Assembly: GCA_023457935.1 (NCBI GenBank) | Contig: JAEXBA010000019.1 | Coordinates: 1-64,000 of the forward strand | Direction: 5' to 3' | DNA length: 64,000 nt | Origin: Bacteroidota bacterium | GTDB lineage: Bacteria > Bacteroidota > Bacteroidia > Flavobacteriales > Weeksellaceae | In this document: one piece after another, positions 52,463 through 61,264 of the stretch | Position numbering within the stretch: the first letter of the stretch is position 1 | Layout of the letters: each line of letters opens with the position of its first letter | Made by a program: the position numbers and the translations under genes | Notes under the pieces: model-generated | The model's database searches: none | Told to the model about the DNA's origin: nothing | The model's input: the letters and a program-made list of their open reading frames with translations, nothing else

Positions 52463-53311
52463 TTAGAAAGAATATTTGAAACCTACGTTAAGGCCAAAAT
52501 TAGAGAACGGAAGGGATTCCTTAGTTAATTTGGTCGCAGAGCTGTTTCCTGAGTTGTCTCCCGGATTTACCTGATCAACGTACTCATAATGAATGTCATC
52601 ATATTGCCAGCCATAATCTTCATTAAGCTCATTTGTTCCATTGTAATTTGCTTCAGTATAAGTTCCTTTCTTAGGGGAATATGCAAGCGCCATGGATCTA
52701 AGTTCAGTATAAATTGACATATTCTGATTAAGAGCATAATCAATACCTAACGCTCCGGTCACACCTATAGCTGTTCCACCTTCCATCTCGTATACCTCCT
52801 TATACGTATTGTTGCTCCAGGTGTCTGTATAATCCTGATTTACTTTTGGCATTGCTCCAATTACAGCTCCAAATTTAGCGTAAGGAGTAACAGTCGCTGG
52901 ATTTGCTTTTACAACAATTTTTGGCTGAATCAACAGCATTCTTCCCGAAAGTTCATACTTCTCTAATTCTCCGTCATTCCATTTTTCAGTCACTTCAGTT
53001 TTGCTGCCTTTCAGATAATCCAATCCTAGTTCCGCACCAAGATTTTTGCTGAACATATAGCCCAGATCCAAGCCAAAATTTGCTCCTTTACCGTATGAAA
53101 CACCAACAGCTTCTTGCGACCAACCGGAAGTTTGCTGTGTTCTGTTGACCCAGCGACCGTAATCTTTTGCGATGCCGAAGTTGTATCCACCGTGAACGCC
53201 AATGTACAATCCGGTGTTTCCTTCTTGGATAGGGTTAACTTTAGTTTGCGCATTTACCTGAGTAGAAAATGCCAGCGCCATAACAGCTACTGCTAAAAAA
53301 CTTTTTTTCAT
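52463..53311 (-). CDS. Outer-membrane beta-barrel protein
   Basis: The 282-residue protein has a signal peptide ending VNAQ (residues 1-22). A barrel of alternating strands follows (LYIGVHGGYNFGIA, NFGLDLGYMFSKNLGAELGLDYL, LLIQPKIVVKA, AIGVTGALGIDYALNQNMSIYTELR). It finishes with the Phe-terminal strand FGLNVGFKYSF, the insertion signal for BamA. It resembles OmpA/OmpW-like barrels; ligand unknown. A near-consensus -7 box (TATATTCG, at 53338-53345) is upstream, and a strong terminator follows. It is separate from the feo genes upstream by about 80 nt. Confidence 0.82.
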   Translation of the reverse strand: MKKSFLAVAVMALAFSTQVNAQTKVNPIQEGNTGLYIGVHGGYNFGIAKDYGRWVNRTQQTSGWSQEAVGVSYGKGANFGLDLGYMFSKNLGAELGLDYLKGSKTEVTEKWNDGELEKYELSGRMLLIQPKIVVKANPATVTPYAKFGAVIGAMPKVNQDYTDTWSNNTYKEVYEMEGGTAIGVTGALGIDYALNQNMSIYTELRSMALAYSPKKGTYTEANYNGTNELNEDYGWQYDDIHYEYVDQVNPGDNSGNSSATKLTKESLPFSNFGLNVGFKYSF

Positions 53312-53390
53312 AATTCAATTTTTATTTTATTGTGCTGCGAATATAAAAAAATATTTACTAACGCTTTTGTTTTCTAGAATAATTTTTCTC

Positions 53391-53537
53391 TTAACAGCCG
53401 CAGTCTTTATCGCAGCCGGATTTGTTGTCCTTAAACTTTCCCGGAGTAAAATTTTTACGTATAAGTCTGAAAATATACCAGCATGCAAAAAGAAAAAGCA
53501 GCGCGAGAATGATATACTGTATGGTAAGAGAATCCAT
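53391..53537 (-). CDS. FeoB-associated Cys-rich membrane protein
   Basis: This 48-residue protein starts MDSLTIQYIILALLFLFACW. It has one membrane helix (about 7-23), a basic turn (RLIRKNFTPGKFKDNK) and a short C-terminal cysteine cluster GCDKDCGC. Size, topology and position 7 nt downstream of feoB identify it as the small Cys-rich protein often encoded after feoB. Its function is not established; an accessory role in Fe(II) uptake is assumed. The cysteines could bind iron or act as a redox sensor. Confidence 0.85.
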   Translation of the reverse strand: MDSLTIQYIILALLFLFACWYIFRLIRKNFTPGKFKDNKSGCDKDCGC

Positions 53538-53544
53538 CACTAAT

Positions 53545-55581
53545 TTATTTTAAAAGCTGATATACAAGCATGGATGCAAAGTAAGCCAGACCCGACATAC
53601 CTATGATCTGTAAGACCGTCCATTTCCAGGATTTTGTTTCACGGTAAACCACAGCAATGGTAGCAATACACTGCATGGCAAATGCATAAAACATCAGGAT
53701 TGAAATTCCGGTCGCAAAGCTGAACACTTTTTCACCGTTGGGTTTTACATCGCTGCGCATTTTCTCAATCACTTTTCCTTCAGGTGCATCATCGTCCAGA
53801 CTGTACAGTGTAGACATTGTACCGACAAATACTTCTCTGGCGGCAAAACTGGTCAGAATTCCCACGCCCATCTTCCAGTCGTAACCCAGCGGCTCAATAG
53901 CCGGCTCCATACTCTTACCTATTTTGGCAAGATAGGAATCGTCCAAATGAACATCTGTGGAAACCATCTGATCTTTTTGTGTTCCCGGCCCAAAATAACT
54001 CAGAACCCAGATGATGATACTTACTACGAAGATGATTTTTCCGGCGCCGGTAATAAACTCCCATACTTTCTGAAGAACCAGTTTAAGATCATAACCGAAC
54101 AGCGGCTTTTTATATGTCGGCAAGTCCATCACAAGAAATGAGGTTCCTTTGTTACTGATAAATTTTTTCAGAACAAAAGAAGCGGAAATTGCCATCAGAA
54201 ACCCAAGCAGATACATCGCCATGAGCGCCAGTGCCTTATACGAAATTCCACCGAAATACCTGTCCGGAATTACCAATCCAATTATAATACTGTAAACCGG
54301 AAGTCTGGCAGAACACGTCATAAAAGGCGTCACCAAAATGGTAATCAAGCGTTCCTTTACATTTTCAATATTTCTGGTCGACATAATTGCCGGTATGGCG
54401 CAGGCGGTTCCGGAAACCAAAGGCACAATACTTTTACCGTTCAGGCCGAACGGACGTAAAAACCTGTCCATCAGGAAGATTACACGGGCCATATAGCCCG
54501 AATCCTCGAGCAGATAAAGGAAATACAGCAGTATACCGATTTGCGGTGCGAAGATCACAATACCGCCCAATCCGGGAATAATTCCGTTAGCGATGAGAGA
54601 ATTAAGCGGACCTTCAGGCAGATGAGTTTTTGCAAAATTGGAAAAACTGAGGAAGAGCGAATCAATCCAGTCCATTGGGTACGCGGCAAGAAAAAACACC
54701 ATCTGGAAAATCAGAAGCAGTATGCCCAGGAAAATGATATAACCCCAAAACTTATGAACAAGAACTTTATCCAGCTTTTCGGTAAGCAGTTCTTTAAACT
54801 GAGGTGTTCTGGAAATCACCTTTGAAATAATACGGTCTATATTCTGATAACGTCTGATGGTTTCCTGAGTCTGCAGTCTTTTTGGTATCAGACACTTAAC
54901 TTCATTTTCATTAAGCTGATCCTGTACCGATTCCAGTTTTCCAAGATATGTATCTGATGACAGAAGTGTCCAAACTTTATACTGGTTTTCTTCTTTAGTA
55001 TTCTCCAGAATTCTGAAAACCATGCCTTTCTGTTCCACAGGAATCTCAAAAGTGGGCTGGGCTGAAGAAGTGAAATTATTACTGAAAATGTTTTCGCGAA
55101 GTTCATCAATTCCCTGATGTTCTTTGGCGTTGGTAGAAATCACCTTTACACCTACTTCTCTTTCAAGCGCATCCAAATTGATGTGAATTCCTCTTCGTTC
55201 TGCCTGATCAATCTGGTTCACCACCAAAAGCATCGGAATTCTCAAATCCTGTATCTGCTGAAAAAGCAGAAGCCCTCTTTTGATGCTGAGCGCCTCGAGA
55301 ATATATACTACGCCGGAATAGGTCTGAACCTCATCAACCAGATATTTGGCAAAAATAGCTTCGTCTTCGGAACTTGGGTAAATGCTGTAAGAGCCGGGAA
55401 GATCAATCACCTCCACTTCCTCATCACGGTAAATGTAGTTTCCGGAATGGCTTGCTACCGTTACGCCGGCATAATTCCCCGTTTTCTGTTTTCTGTTGCA
55501 GAGAACATTGAATACTGTTGATTTTCCTACGTTCGGATTTCCAACGAGAAGGATTTTCTTATGTTGAAGATCTTTGTGCAT
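53545..55581 (-). CDS. feoB: Ferrous iron transporter FeoB
   Basis: FeoB is the inner-membrane permease for Fe(II). The 678-residue protein has an N-terminal G domain with G1 GNPNVGKSTVFN (14-25), a GNYAGVTV switch, G3 DLPGSYSIYP and G4 NQID. A helical GDI-like spacer follows, then about eight to ten membrane helices with the Gate motifs SGTACAIPAIMSTRN and TPFMTCSARLPVY (Cys residues). Its start overlaps the last base of the feoA stop codon, and a Cys-rich small protein follows, so feoA-feoB-small protein form one operon. Length is shorter than E. coli FeoB (773), as in most Bacteroidota. Confidence 0.96.
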   Translation of the reverse strand: MHKDLQHKKILLVGNPNVGKSTVFNVLCNRKQKTGNYAGVTVASHSGNYIYRDEEVEVIDLPGSYSIYPSSEDEAIFAKYLVDEVQTYSGVVYILEALSIKRGLLLFQQIQDLRIPMLLVVNQIDQAERRGIHINLDALEREVGVKVISTNAKEHQGIDELRENIFSNNFTSSAQPTFEIPVEQKGMVFRILENTKEENQYKVWTLLSSDTYLGKLESVQDQLNENEVKCLIPKRLQTQETIRRYQNIDRIISKVISRTPQFKELLTEKLDKVLVHKFWGYIIFLGILLLIFQMVFFLAAYPMDWIDSLFLSFSNFAKTHLPEGPLNSLIANGIIPGLGGIVIFAPQIGILLYFLYLLEDSGYMARVIFLMDRFLRPFGLNGKSIVPLVSGTACAIPAIMSTRNIENVKERLITILVTPFMTCSARLPVYSIIIGLVIPDRYFGGISYKALALMAMYLLGFLMAISASFVLKKFISNKGTSFLVMDLPTYKKPLFGYDLKLVLQKVWEFITGAGKIIFVVSIIIWVLSYFGPGTQKDQMVSTDVHLDDSYLAKIGKSMEPAIEPLGYDWKMGVGILTSFAAREVFVGTMSTLYSLDDDAPEGKVIEKMRSDVKPNGEKVFSFATGISILMFYAFAMQCIATIAVVYRETKSWKWTVLQIIGMSGLAYFASMLVYQLLK

Positions 55582-55835
55582 TAATCTAAACGTTCTACAA
55601 TAATAAACCGTGCTTCTTCTTCGCGAAGTGCAATGCGGCTTTTTTCCTCGCCAAATTCAATATAAAGAGGCCCTTTGAAAGGCGCCTGATAGAGTACTTT
55701 AAAGCCGGTTTCGGGCAGAAGGCCCATTTCAATTATTTTTCCTGGCATCTGCAAGTCATCATTTTCATAGCCAACAATTTTCCCGGCTTTTCTTAGCGGA
55801 AAACAGCAGAGTCTGTTGGAAAAATCGTTCTTCAA
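55581..55835 (-). CDS. feoA: FeoA domain protein
   Basis: This small SH3-like domain protein is the usual cytosolic partner of FeoB. It shows AGKIVGYENDDLQMPGKIIEMGLLPETGF and the closing FGEEKSRIALREEEARFIIVE strand pattern. The start is uncertain. The longest frame begins at TTG 55856, but that TTG is the last part of a TATATTTG promoter box, so the TTG at 55835 (84 residues) is preferred. No ATG is available before the conserved region. It is the first gene of the feo operon. Confidence 0.8.
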   Translation of the reverse strand: MKNDFSNRLCCFPLRKAGKIVGYENDDLQMPGKIIEMGLLPETGFKVLYQAPFKGPLYIEFGEEKSRIALREEEARFIIVERLD

Positions 55836-55853
55836 ATCAGTAGGTTTACACTG

Positions 55854-55861
55854 CAAATATA
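55854..55861 (-). promoter_or_regulatory. Putative -7 element of the feo operon
   Basis: On the minus strand this reads TATATTTG. No recognisable Fur box was identified next to it by eye. Confidence 0.5.
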
Positions 55862-55903
55862 CGTTATTTAAATTAAATCTAAATAAGGGTGATTAATGTC
55901 ATA

Positions 55904-55932
55904 ACAAAACCCGGAAACACAATGTTTCCGGG
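55904..55932 (-). terminator. Terminator after the 55964 GLPGLI gene
   Basis: CCCGGAAACA pairs perfectly with TGTTTCCGGG around three bases; TTTTG follows on the minus strand. It separates the GLPGLI gene from the feo operon promoter. Confidence 0.8.
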
Positions 55933-55963
55933 CTTCTACAATATAATTTAGCTGATATGAATG

Positions 55964-56839
55964 TTACTTTTTCTCGGGCTTGATTTCAATGGGATTATTA
56001 TTGCTTGTAAAGAAATCCTTGGCCATTTTTTCCTGATCTTTAATGTACTCTCCAACGGTTTTATCGGAGCCGGGCATTTTACGTCCCATCAGTTCCGGTG
56101 TCATGTACGGGCGCATTTCTGCAAGAGGATCAGCTTTGAAGTTGTCATAGGATTTCTCAAACTTCTCTCTGGTAATAATTACCGGAACCTGCGACATCCC
56201 GTATTTCTGATTGATTTTTTCTGCATAGGACATTTCTTCCCAGTTTTCAACCGTTTTATTGCCTTTCAGTTCCCAGGAATAGTTTTTTCCTTCGTCCTCC
56301 AGTTTTACAATAAGTCCCGGCAAACCGTAGAATTTGTACGGACCGTCCGGAAACGGAATATCCTGTGAAAACCATGCAGTCCATGTTCTGCCAGCGAATT
56401 CAGCTGTGGCTTTCTGGGTTTTATATTCTCCGATTGTGGCTTTTTCCGGCGATATTTTCCAGTCGAATTTCACAGCATCATCATAGCCGAACGTTTTCAT
56501 ACTGATCTGATCGGTATACTGAACGTTCATGTCCGGATAGGTCTTCTTTACTTTATGCGTGAACTTCGGCATTTTGATGCTCTTCATCATGTCGGACCAA
56601 ACTCCGCTTTTCTCCATCGCCGAAACTTTTTCTTTTATGATAGAATCCTGCGCGGGAACCGTAAAATCCTGATAACGCGACATTTCTGTAGTGATGTCCA
56701 AAATCGTCATCACTTTTTCGGTACGTGCAGAATCTTTCTTAGGCTTAAAAGTAAGCTCATAAAAAAATCTGTTGGCAGTTTGCTGCGCGTTCAGGGCAAC
56801 AAAAACAATAAGGGCCAACACCGAGAGCTGTTTTCTCAT
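55964..56839 (-). CDS. GLPGLI family secreted protein (second copy)
   Basis: The 291-residue protein has a signal peptide (MRKQLSVLALIVFVALNAQQ) and the family signature YGLPGLIVKLED in its centre. The surrounding conserved block FAGRTWTAWFSQDIPFPDGPYKF and an earlier IGEYKTQKATAEF are also present. The GLPGLI family is restricted largely to Bacteroidota, with unknown function, and often neighbours TonB-dependent receptors. ATG 56839 is preferred, since the frame's TTG at 56845 is 6 nt earlier. Its upstream region shares a 23-base block with that of the TonB-dependent receptor at 61128, implying common control. Confidence 0.88.
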   Translation of the reverse strand: MRKQLSVLALIVFVALNAQQTANRFFYELTFKPKKDSARTEKVMTILDITTEMSRYQDFTVPAQDSIIKEKVSAMEKSGVWSDMMKSIKMPKFTHKVKKTYPDMNVQYTDQISMKTFGYDDAVKFDWKISPEKATIGEYKTQKATAEFAGRTWTAWFSQDIPFPDGPYKFYGLPGLIVKLEDEGKNYSWELKGNKTVENWEEMSYAEKINQKYGMSQVPVIITREKFEKSYDNFKADPLAEMRPYMTPELMGRKMPGSDKTVGEYIKDQEKMAKDFFTSNNNPIEIKPEKK

Positions 56840-56851
56840 TTTCAATTTTAA

Positions 56852-56883
56852 TAATTAGTATCTGTATTTAGGTTTTTGTTACA
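56852..56883 (-). promoter_or_regulatory. Shared TGTAAC-N18-ACTAATTA promoter-like motif (GLPGLI gene)
   Basis: On the minus strand, TGTAAC at 56883-56878 and ACTAATTA at 56859-56852 lie 18 nt apart, and ACTAATTATTAAAATTGAAA leads into the ATG. The same arrangement precedes the TonB receptor gene. The layout resembles an ECF-sigma -35/-10 pair. Confidence 0.6.
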
Positions 56884-56964
56884 GAATGTTTGGAAAAACT
56901 TAACGCTTAAATTTCTCTCCATATTTTAAAAAGCATTAATTTTAAGCAACTTAACAAAACAGAT

Positions 56965-57462
56965 ATGGAAACATTACCCAACATTAAAGCTGAACTGAAA
57001 CAGGAATACGAAACCACAAAAAAGTTTTTTGAAAATTTTCCTGAAGACAAAAACGATTACGCGCCGCATGAAAAAAGTATGAAAATGATGCCTTTGGCTA
57101 CGCATATTGCTGAAATTTTCGGATGGCCGGCTTTTATGATGAACACAGAAAAGCTGGATTTCAGTGCCGGTGATTACAAGCCAACGGTACTGAATACAAA
57201 AGCAGAACTTCTCCAAAAACTTGATGATGATTATGAAGACAGTGTTAAAACCCTCGCCGCAATTTCCGAAGATGATCTTAACGGCCGCTGGAAAATGACA
57301 ATGGGCGAACATGTGATTGCGGATTACAGCAAATATGAAGCAATGCGCCACGCGCTTAACCAGGCCACACATCACCGTGCCCAGCTCGGAATTTATTACC
57401 GCCTGAACGATATTCCTTTACCGGGAAGTTACGGCCCTTCTGCAGATGACGAAAATTTTTAA
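56965..57462 (+). CDS. DinB-family (DfsB/YfiT-like) metal-binding protein
   Basis: The 165-residue four-helix-bundle protein fits the DinB/YfiT superfamily. A conserved histidine lies in PLATHIAEIFGW and a His pair in the last helix (EAMRHALNQATHHRAQLGIYY), which together form the family's metal site. The C-terminal IPLPGSYGPSADD is also typical of this branch. Members act as thiol transferases or unknown damage-inducible proteins; the reaction here is not known. It sits on the plus strand between two GLPGLI genes and ends at a shared convergent terminator. Confidence 0.87.
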   Translation: METLPNIKAELKQEYETTKKFFENFPEDKNDYAPHEKSMKMMPLATHIAEIFGWPAFMMNTEKLDFSAGDYKPTVLNTKAELLQKLDDDYEDSVKTLAAISEDDLNGRWKMTMGEHVIADYSKYEAMRHALNQATHHRAQLGIYYRLNDIPLPGSYGPSADDENF

Positions 57463-57474
57463 TGATCTCTTTTA

Positions 57475-57510
57475 AAATAAAATTCCCGGTTGTCACCGGG
57501 AATTTTTTAC
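57475..57510. terminator. Bidirectional terminator between dinB-like and GLPGLI genes
   Basis: AATTCCCGG pairs with CCGGGAATT around six bases, with A-run before and T-run after. It serves the two converging genes and overlaps the end of the GLPGLI frame by a few bases. Confidence 0.85.
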
Positions 57511-58412
57511 TGTCTGGAGTATAAAGACGGTTCTATTTTGTTATTGTTCTTGCTTTCGTAATCCTGCACCCGTTTTTCTATGGTGCGGTATATTTCGTTG
57601 ATGTCTGTTATTTCCTTGCCATCCTGCGTCATTACTTTAATCATCACTTTCTGATTGGGGCCTGAATTTTTCATCATCATTTCTCTTGTTCCTTTAGCCG
57701 GATCATTCAGATAATCATTCCACAGTTTCCTGAATTTTTTCTCGTCCACATTAATCTGTTTGCTGTCGAAAATACTTCCCATTCCGGGTGCCACCAATTC
57801 GGTACTTTGTGCTTCGGCGGCAACTTTTCTGTTTGCCACCAGTGTCATCACATGCGATCCTGTGCTGTCCTCTGCCTTAACAATCAGCCCGGGCAGGCCA
57901 TGAAACTTATACGGCCCGTCCTGAAACGGAATATCCTTCGAAAACCAGGCGGTCCATTCTCTTCCGCCAAAAGATGCTGTGGCTTTCTGAGCGTTGTATT
58001 CCCCTATTTTTTGCGTTTCAGCGTGAATTTTCCAGTGCAGCTTCTCGTCTTCAAGAATTTTATAGCGGTCTTCACCAATCTGGTCAATCAGGAACACCTC
58101 AAAATCAGGATAGCTTTTGGTTACTTTATAACGGACAGAAACCAGTCGCCCGCTACGGTTTATATTGACGTTGTTAGTACCTGTGGAAATCTGCCTGTCA
58201 AAGTCTGCTTTTATTAGGGAATCCTGCACAAATTTGGCGTGACTGTAGTACAAAGATCCTTTCTCATTAATATCCAGCAGCATCATTTCTTTCCGCACCG
58301 TATCTTTTTCGTTAATATCCGGAACGAACTTATATGCGTATATAAAGCGATTGGTCTGCGCCAGACAAAACGAACCCACAAGCAGCAGAAACAGAATATA
58401 CTTTTTCATCAT
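57507..58412 (-). CDS. GLPGLI family secreted protein (receptor-linked copy)
   Basis: The 301-residue protein has a signal peptide (MMKKYILFLLLVGSFCLAQ) and the family signature HGLPGLIVKAED within the block FGGREWTAWFSKDIPFQDGPYKF. It closely parallels the second copy at 55964 in the central region, while the N- and C-terminal parts differ more. It starts 19 nt after the stop of the TonB-dependent receptor gene and so is almost certainly cotranscribed with it. The family's function is unknown; pairing with a receptor suggests a secreted or periplasmic accessory to uptake. Either of the two tandem ATGs may be used. Confidence 0.88.
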   Translation of the reverse strand: MMKKYILFLLLVGSFCLAQTNRFIYAYKFVPDINEKDTVRKEMMLLDINEKGSLYYSHAKFVQDSLIKADFDRQISTGTNNVNINRSGRLVSVRYKVTKSYPDFEVFLIDQIGEDRYKILEDEKLHWKIHAETQKIGEYNAQKATASFGGREWTAWFSKDIPFQDGPYKFHGLPGLIVKAEDSTGSHVMTLVANRKVAAEAQSTELVAPGMGSIFDSKQINVDEKKFRKLWNDYLNDPAKGTREMMMKNSGPNQKVMIKVMTQDGKEITDINEIYRTIEKRVQDYESKNNNKIEPSLYSRQ

Positions 58413-58431
58413 CAGGTTTTTAGCAGGTGTT

Positions 58432-61128
58432 TTATTTAAAATTAAATTTCACCGTAAACATTACCTGGCTTGGGCGGATGTTTATTCTGCTGAGTCTTGT
58501 ATACAGCGCACCATCAGAAATGGTTTCAAACACTTTCTTATTTGCGATATTAAGCCATTTCAGTTCAAAATCCACTTTCTTTTCTGTCCAAGCAAACTGA
58601 TACGTCAAATCGTAAAATCCGTTACGGTAATTGCGTCCCATCTGCGATGAATTGATCTGATCCCAGTTAAATGCAACAGAATGCCCTTCCACAGGGAAAA
58701 AAGTGGCGCCAAGATTATGATTGTAGCTCCGGTTGCTGGACGCTGCCCATCGGCCGGTGTTCTTGCCCCAACCCATTGTGAAATTATAATCCAGCGTCAT
58801 CCAGTCGAAATAGGCATTGTTGAACTTAAAACCTAAGCTTTGCGTGGAATTCCGGTTGGTATAAGGAGTTCCTTCATATGAAAGATCAGATTCTGAGACA
58901 GAGTTTCTGAATGATGCAGACACATTTGACTTGAATTTCGGAAAATACTTGCCGATTTCCGCACTCTGTGAATTGGAAAGTGTAGAATTGTCCTGAACGA
59001 TGTATCTAACCAATCCGAAACCCTGCGTAACGTCATTCTGATCTGCGATAAGGTTACTGTTCGACTTGGAAATGGAATAGTTTACATTGAAGAAAAGATT
59101 GTTCAGCGGATTGCGGTATTCCACACGGGTTCCTGCACGTCTTGATGAACTCTCCAGCAGAGGATTGCCGGCTTCCATTGCACGGAACATATTCGGGTTC
59201 CTCATCATAAAACCTGAGTAAATATCATCGATTCCCGCAAAACCGTAGTTCATGTTACCGGTAAGCATTGCCTTCCAGAACGAAGCAAAGCTGTACTGGA
59301 CAAAACCGGACGGTTCAAAAGTTGTTTTCGTAAAATCCTTATGCAGATTCCGTGCAGGATCTTCTGCTTTTATTATGTTGAAATTCACCGGCATCTGAAT
59401 TCCCAAAGTCCAGGCTTCAGATTTATAGTTTACACCAAGTCCAGCATACGGAACGGTTTCTGTGAATTTCAGGTCGTTGATAAACATGTCTCCAAATGCT
59501 TCTGCCGTGTTTCCGGTATAGCCAAAGAGCTGCGAATTCAGTTTGCTGGTATTGTAATTCAGACCGATTTCCGGCGTGAAAGTCCAGCCTTTTGTCGTGA
59601 AGCCCATTGTTGCTGAATGGTTGGCTTCGAATGTTTTGATACCGAAATCCTGAAATGCGCGGTCTTTTCCGTCAAAAAGGTTTCCCAAAACGGGCCCGCC
59701 GGTCTGCACCGGAAAAACAACATAATCTCCCGGCGTCACCCAAAGATCCTGGTTGTCGTTCTGATAATTAATGTACGACATGACATTCAGCATCTTCGAT
59801 TTAAGCGGAATAATCGTGCTGAGTGAATTCTGGAAGGAAGTCGTCGGCGATTCCAGTGCCTGCGCCGAATTTTTATCTATAAACGGCGGATTTCTGAAGA
59901 GCGTAGTGGCGCGGTCCGCATTCCAGAACTGGTTGAAGGTTGTTGTATTTTTAAAAAAGCCCTGTTTCGCATTTTTCGTGAAGATAAGCTCTCCTTTTGC
60001 CTTGTTGGTATACAGGTTGTTGGTTTGTCTTCCTATTGAAGTATTGCCGTTCTCCTTGTTGAAGGTTTCTTCGTAACTTTCGCGTTCCACTGCGTTATTG
60101 GTATAACTTCCGCTGGCTTTGAGTTCCCATTCCTTGTTTTCGAAAGGTGTTGTAAGTATGTTCGCCGTAAGAAAATGTACATTGTTCATCAGATAGCGCT
60201 TCTCCGGCAGTGATGGAATATCTGCCCTTTCAACACTCAGCCAGCTGCTTTGCGAAATACTTCTGCGCATTCCTTCCCAGCGGTTACCCATTGCAAACAT
60301 ACCGCCTTCATTTTCCACCGTTTCTCCTACATTATTGGTCTTATAGTTAACAACCCACTGGTTTTTCTGTCCGAAAAACATCGGCGTAAGTTTCACGTTC
60401 CAAAGCCAGGGATCTGCAAAGCCGGAACCTACTTCACCACGGCCTGTCATCGTTACTTTGTTCTTGAGCTTAATATTGATCGCTGCCTGATCAGACGGAA
60501 CTTTATCCTGAAGAATCTTCACCGGCTGGTGATTTTCGAGAACTTCAACTTTCTGAACCGCATCTTTCGGCAGTGAATTGTTGATGACTCCGTATCCGCC
60601 TTCCATCAAATCTTTTCCATTGACGTAGAATTTTGCTAGCGGCTGTCCCTGATACAGTATTGAACCGTCCGTATTTACTTCAATTCCCGGCATTTTGCTC
60701 AGAACATCGGCCAAAGTACGGTCGTTTTTCGTTTCAAAAGCTTTAAGATCATAAGTTATCGTATCGCCTTTCTTTGTGATAATTTTGGTTTTCAGCTTTA
60801 CTTCCTGAATTTCTGTTGCTTCGGTCTGAAGCGTGAAATTCAGTTTATGATTGTCATTCGTCACCTGTTTTGTCTGCGGCTTGTGGTTAAAAGCCTTGAT
60901 CTTGAGGTCGACATTGGCTTCCGAAGACGAAAAAGAAACTTTGTATTCCCCTTTCGAGTTTGAAATACCGTATGCTATAATGGCATCTTTACCAGGTTCC
61001 TCAACGGTAACGCTCGCACTCGGAACGTTCTCTCCATCGGAGTTTTTCACCACTCCGGAAATTGTTTTCTGAGCGTACATAAATACTGAACCCAGCATTA
61101 GAAGTAATAATGTAACGGCGTATTTCAT
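58432..61128 (-). CDS. TonB-dependent receptor-like outer-membrane protein
   Basis: The 898-residue protein has a signal peptide ending MYAQ and an N-terminal carboxypeptidase-regulatory-like beta domain (about 22-105, ISGVVKNSDGENVPSASV). A plug domain follows (TLADVLSKMPGIEVNTDGSILYQGQPLAKFYVNGKDLM). The remainder is a large beta barrel with extensive aromatic strands to a Phe-Asn-Phe-Lys end. It belongs to the outer-membrane beta-barrel family of receptor-like proteins common in Bacteroidota. No TonB box was recognised. The substrate is unknown. It heads an operon with the GLPGLI gene at 57507 and carries the TGTAAC/ACTAATTA promoter-like motif. Confidence 0.88.
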   Translation of the reverse strand: MKYAVTLLLLMLGSVFMYAQKTISGVVKNSDGENVPSASVTVEEPGKDAIIAYGISNSKGEYKVSFSSSEANVDLKIKAFNHKPQTKQVTNDNHKLNFTLQTEATEIQEVKLKTKIITKKGDTITYDLKAFETKNDRTLADVLSKMPGIEVNTDGSILYQGQPLAKFYVNGKDLMEGGYGVINNSLPKDAVQKVEVLENHQPVKILQDKVPSDQAAINIKLKNKVTMTGRGEVGSGFADPWLWNVKLTPMFFGQKNQWVVNYKTNNVGETVENEGGMFAMGNRWEGMRRSISQSSWLSVERADIPSLPEKRYLMNNVHFLTANILTTPFENKEWELKASGSYTNNAVERESYEETFNKENGNTSIGRQTNNLYTNKAKGELIFTKNAKQGFFKNTTTFNQFWNADRATTLFRNPPFIDKNSAQALESPTTSFQNSLSTIIPLKSKMLNVMSYINYQNDNQDLWVTPGDYVVFPVQTGGPVLGNLFDGKDRAFQDFGIKTFEANHSATMGFTTKGWTFTPEIGLNYNTSKLNSQLFGYTGNTAEAFGDMFINDLKFTETVPYAGLGVNYKSEAWTLGIQMPVNFNIIKAEDPARNLHKDFTKTTFEPSGFVQYSFASFWKAMLTGNMNYGFAGIDDIYSGFMMRNPNMFRAMEAGNPLLESSSRRAGTRVEYRNPLNNLFFNVNYSISKSNSNLIADQNDVTQGFGLVRYIVQDNSTLSNSQSAEIGKYFPKFKSNVSASFRNSVSESDLSYEGTPYTNRNSTQSLGFKFNNAYFDWMTLDYNFTMGWGKNTGRWAASSNRSYNHNLGATFFPVEGHSVAFNWDQINSSQMGRNYRNGFYDLTYQFAWTEKKVDFELKWLNIANKKVFETISDGALYTRLSRINIRPSQVMFTVKFNFK

Positions 61129-61140
61129 TTTCTGTTTTAG

Positions 61141-61173
61141 TAATTAGTGTTATAGGCAGGCATTTTTGTTACA
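61141..61173 (-). promoter_or_regulatory. Shared TGTAAC-N19-ACTAATTA promoter-like motif (TonB receptor gene)
   Basis: On the minus strand, TGTAAC at 61173-61168 and ACTAATTA at 61148-61141 lie 19 nt apart, followed by CTAAAACAGAAA and the ATG. It matches the motif at 56852-56883. Confidence 0.6.
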
Positions 61174-61236
61174 TACAGTATAGGTTTCTGCATAATATCA
61201 TGACCGCTGATGGTGCAGTTATTAATTTTTTTTAGA

Positions 61237-61244
61237 TAGTTTTG
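61237..61244 (+). promoter_or_regulatory. Putative -7 element of the cupin gene
   Basis: TAGTTTTG matches TAnnTTTG, 20 nt before the ATG at 61265. Confidence 0.55.
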
Positions 61245-61264
61245 CATATTAATTCAATCATTAA

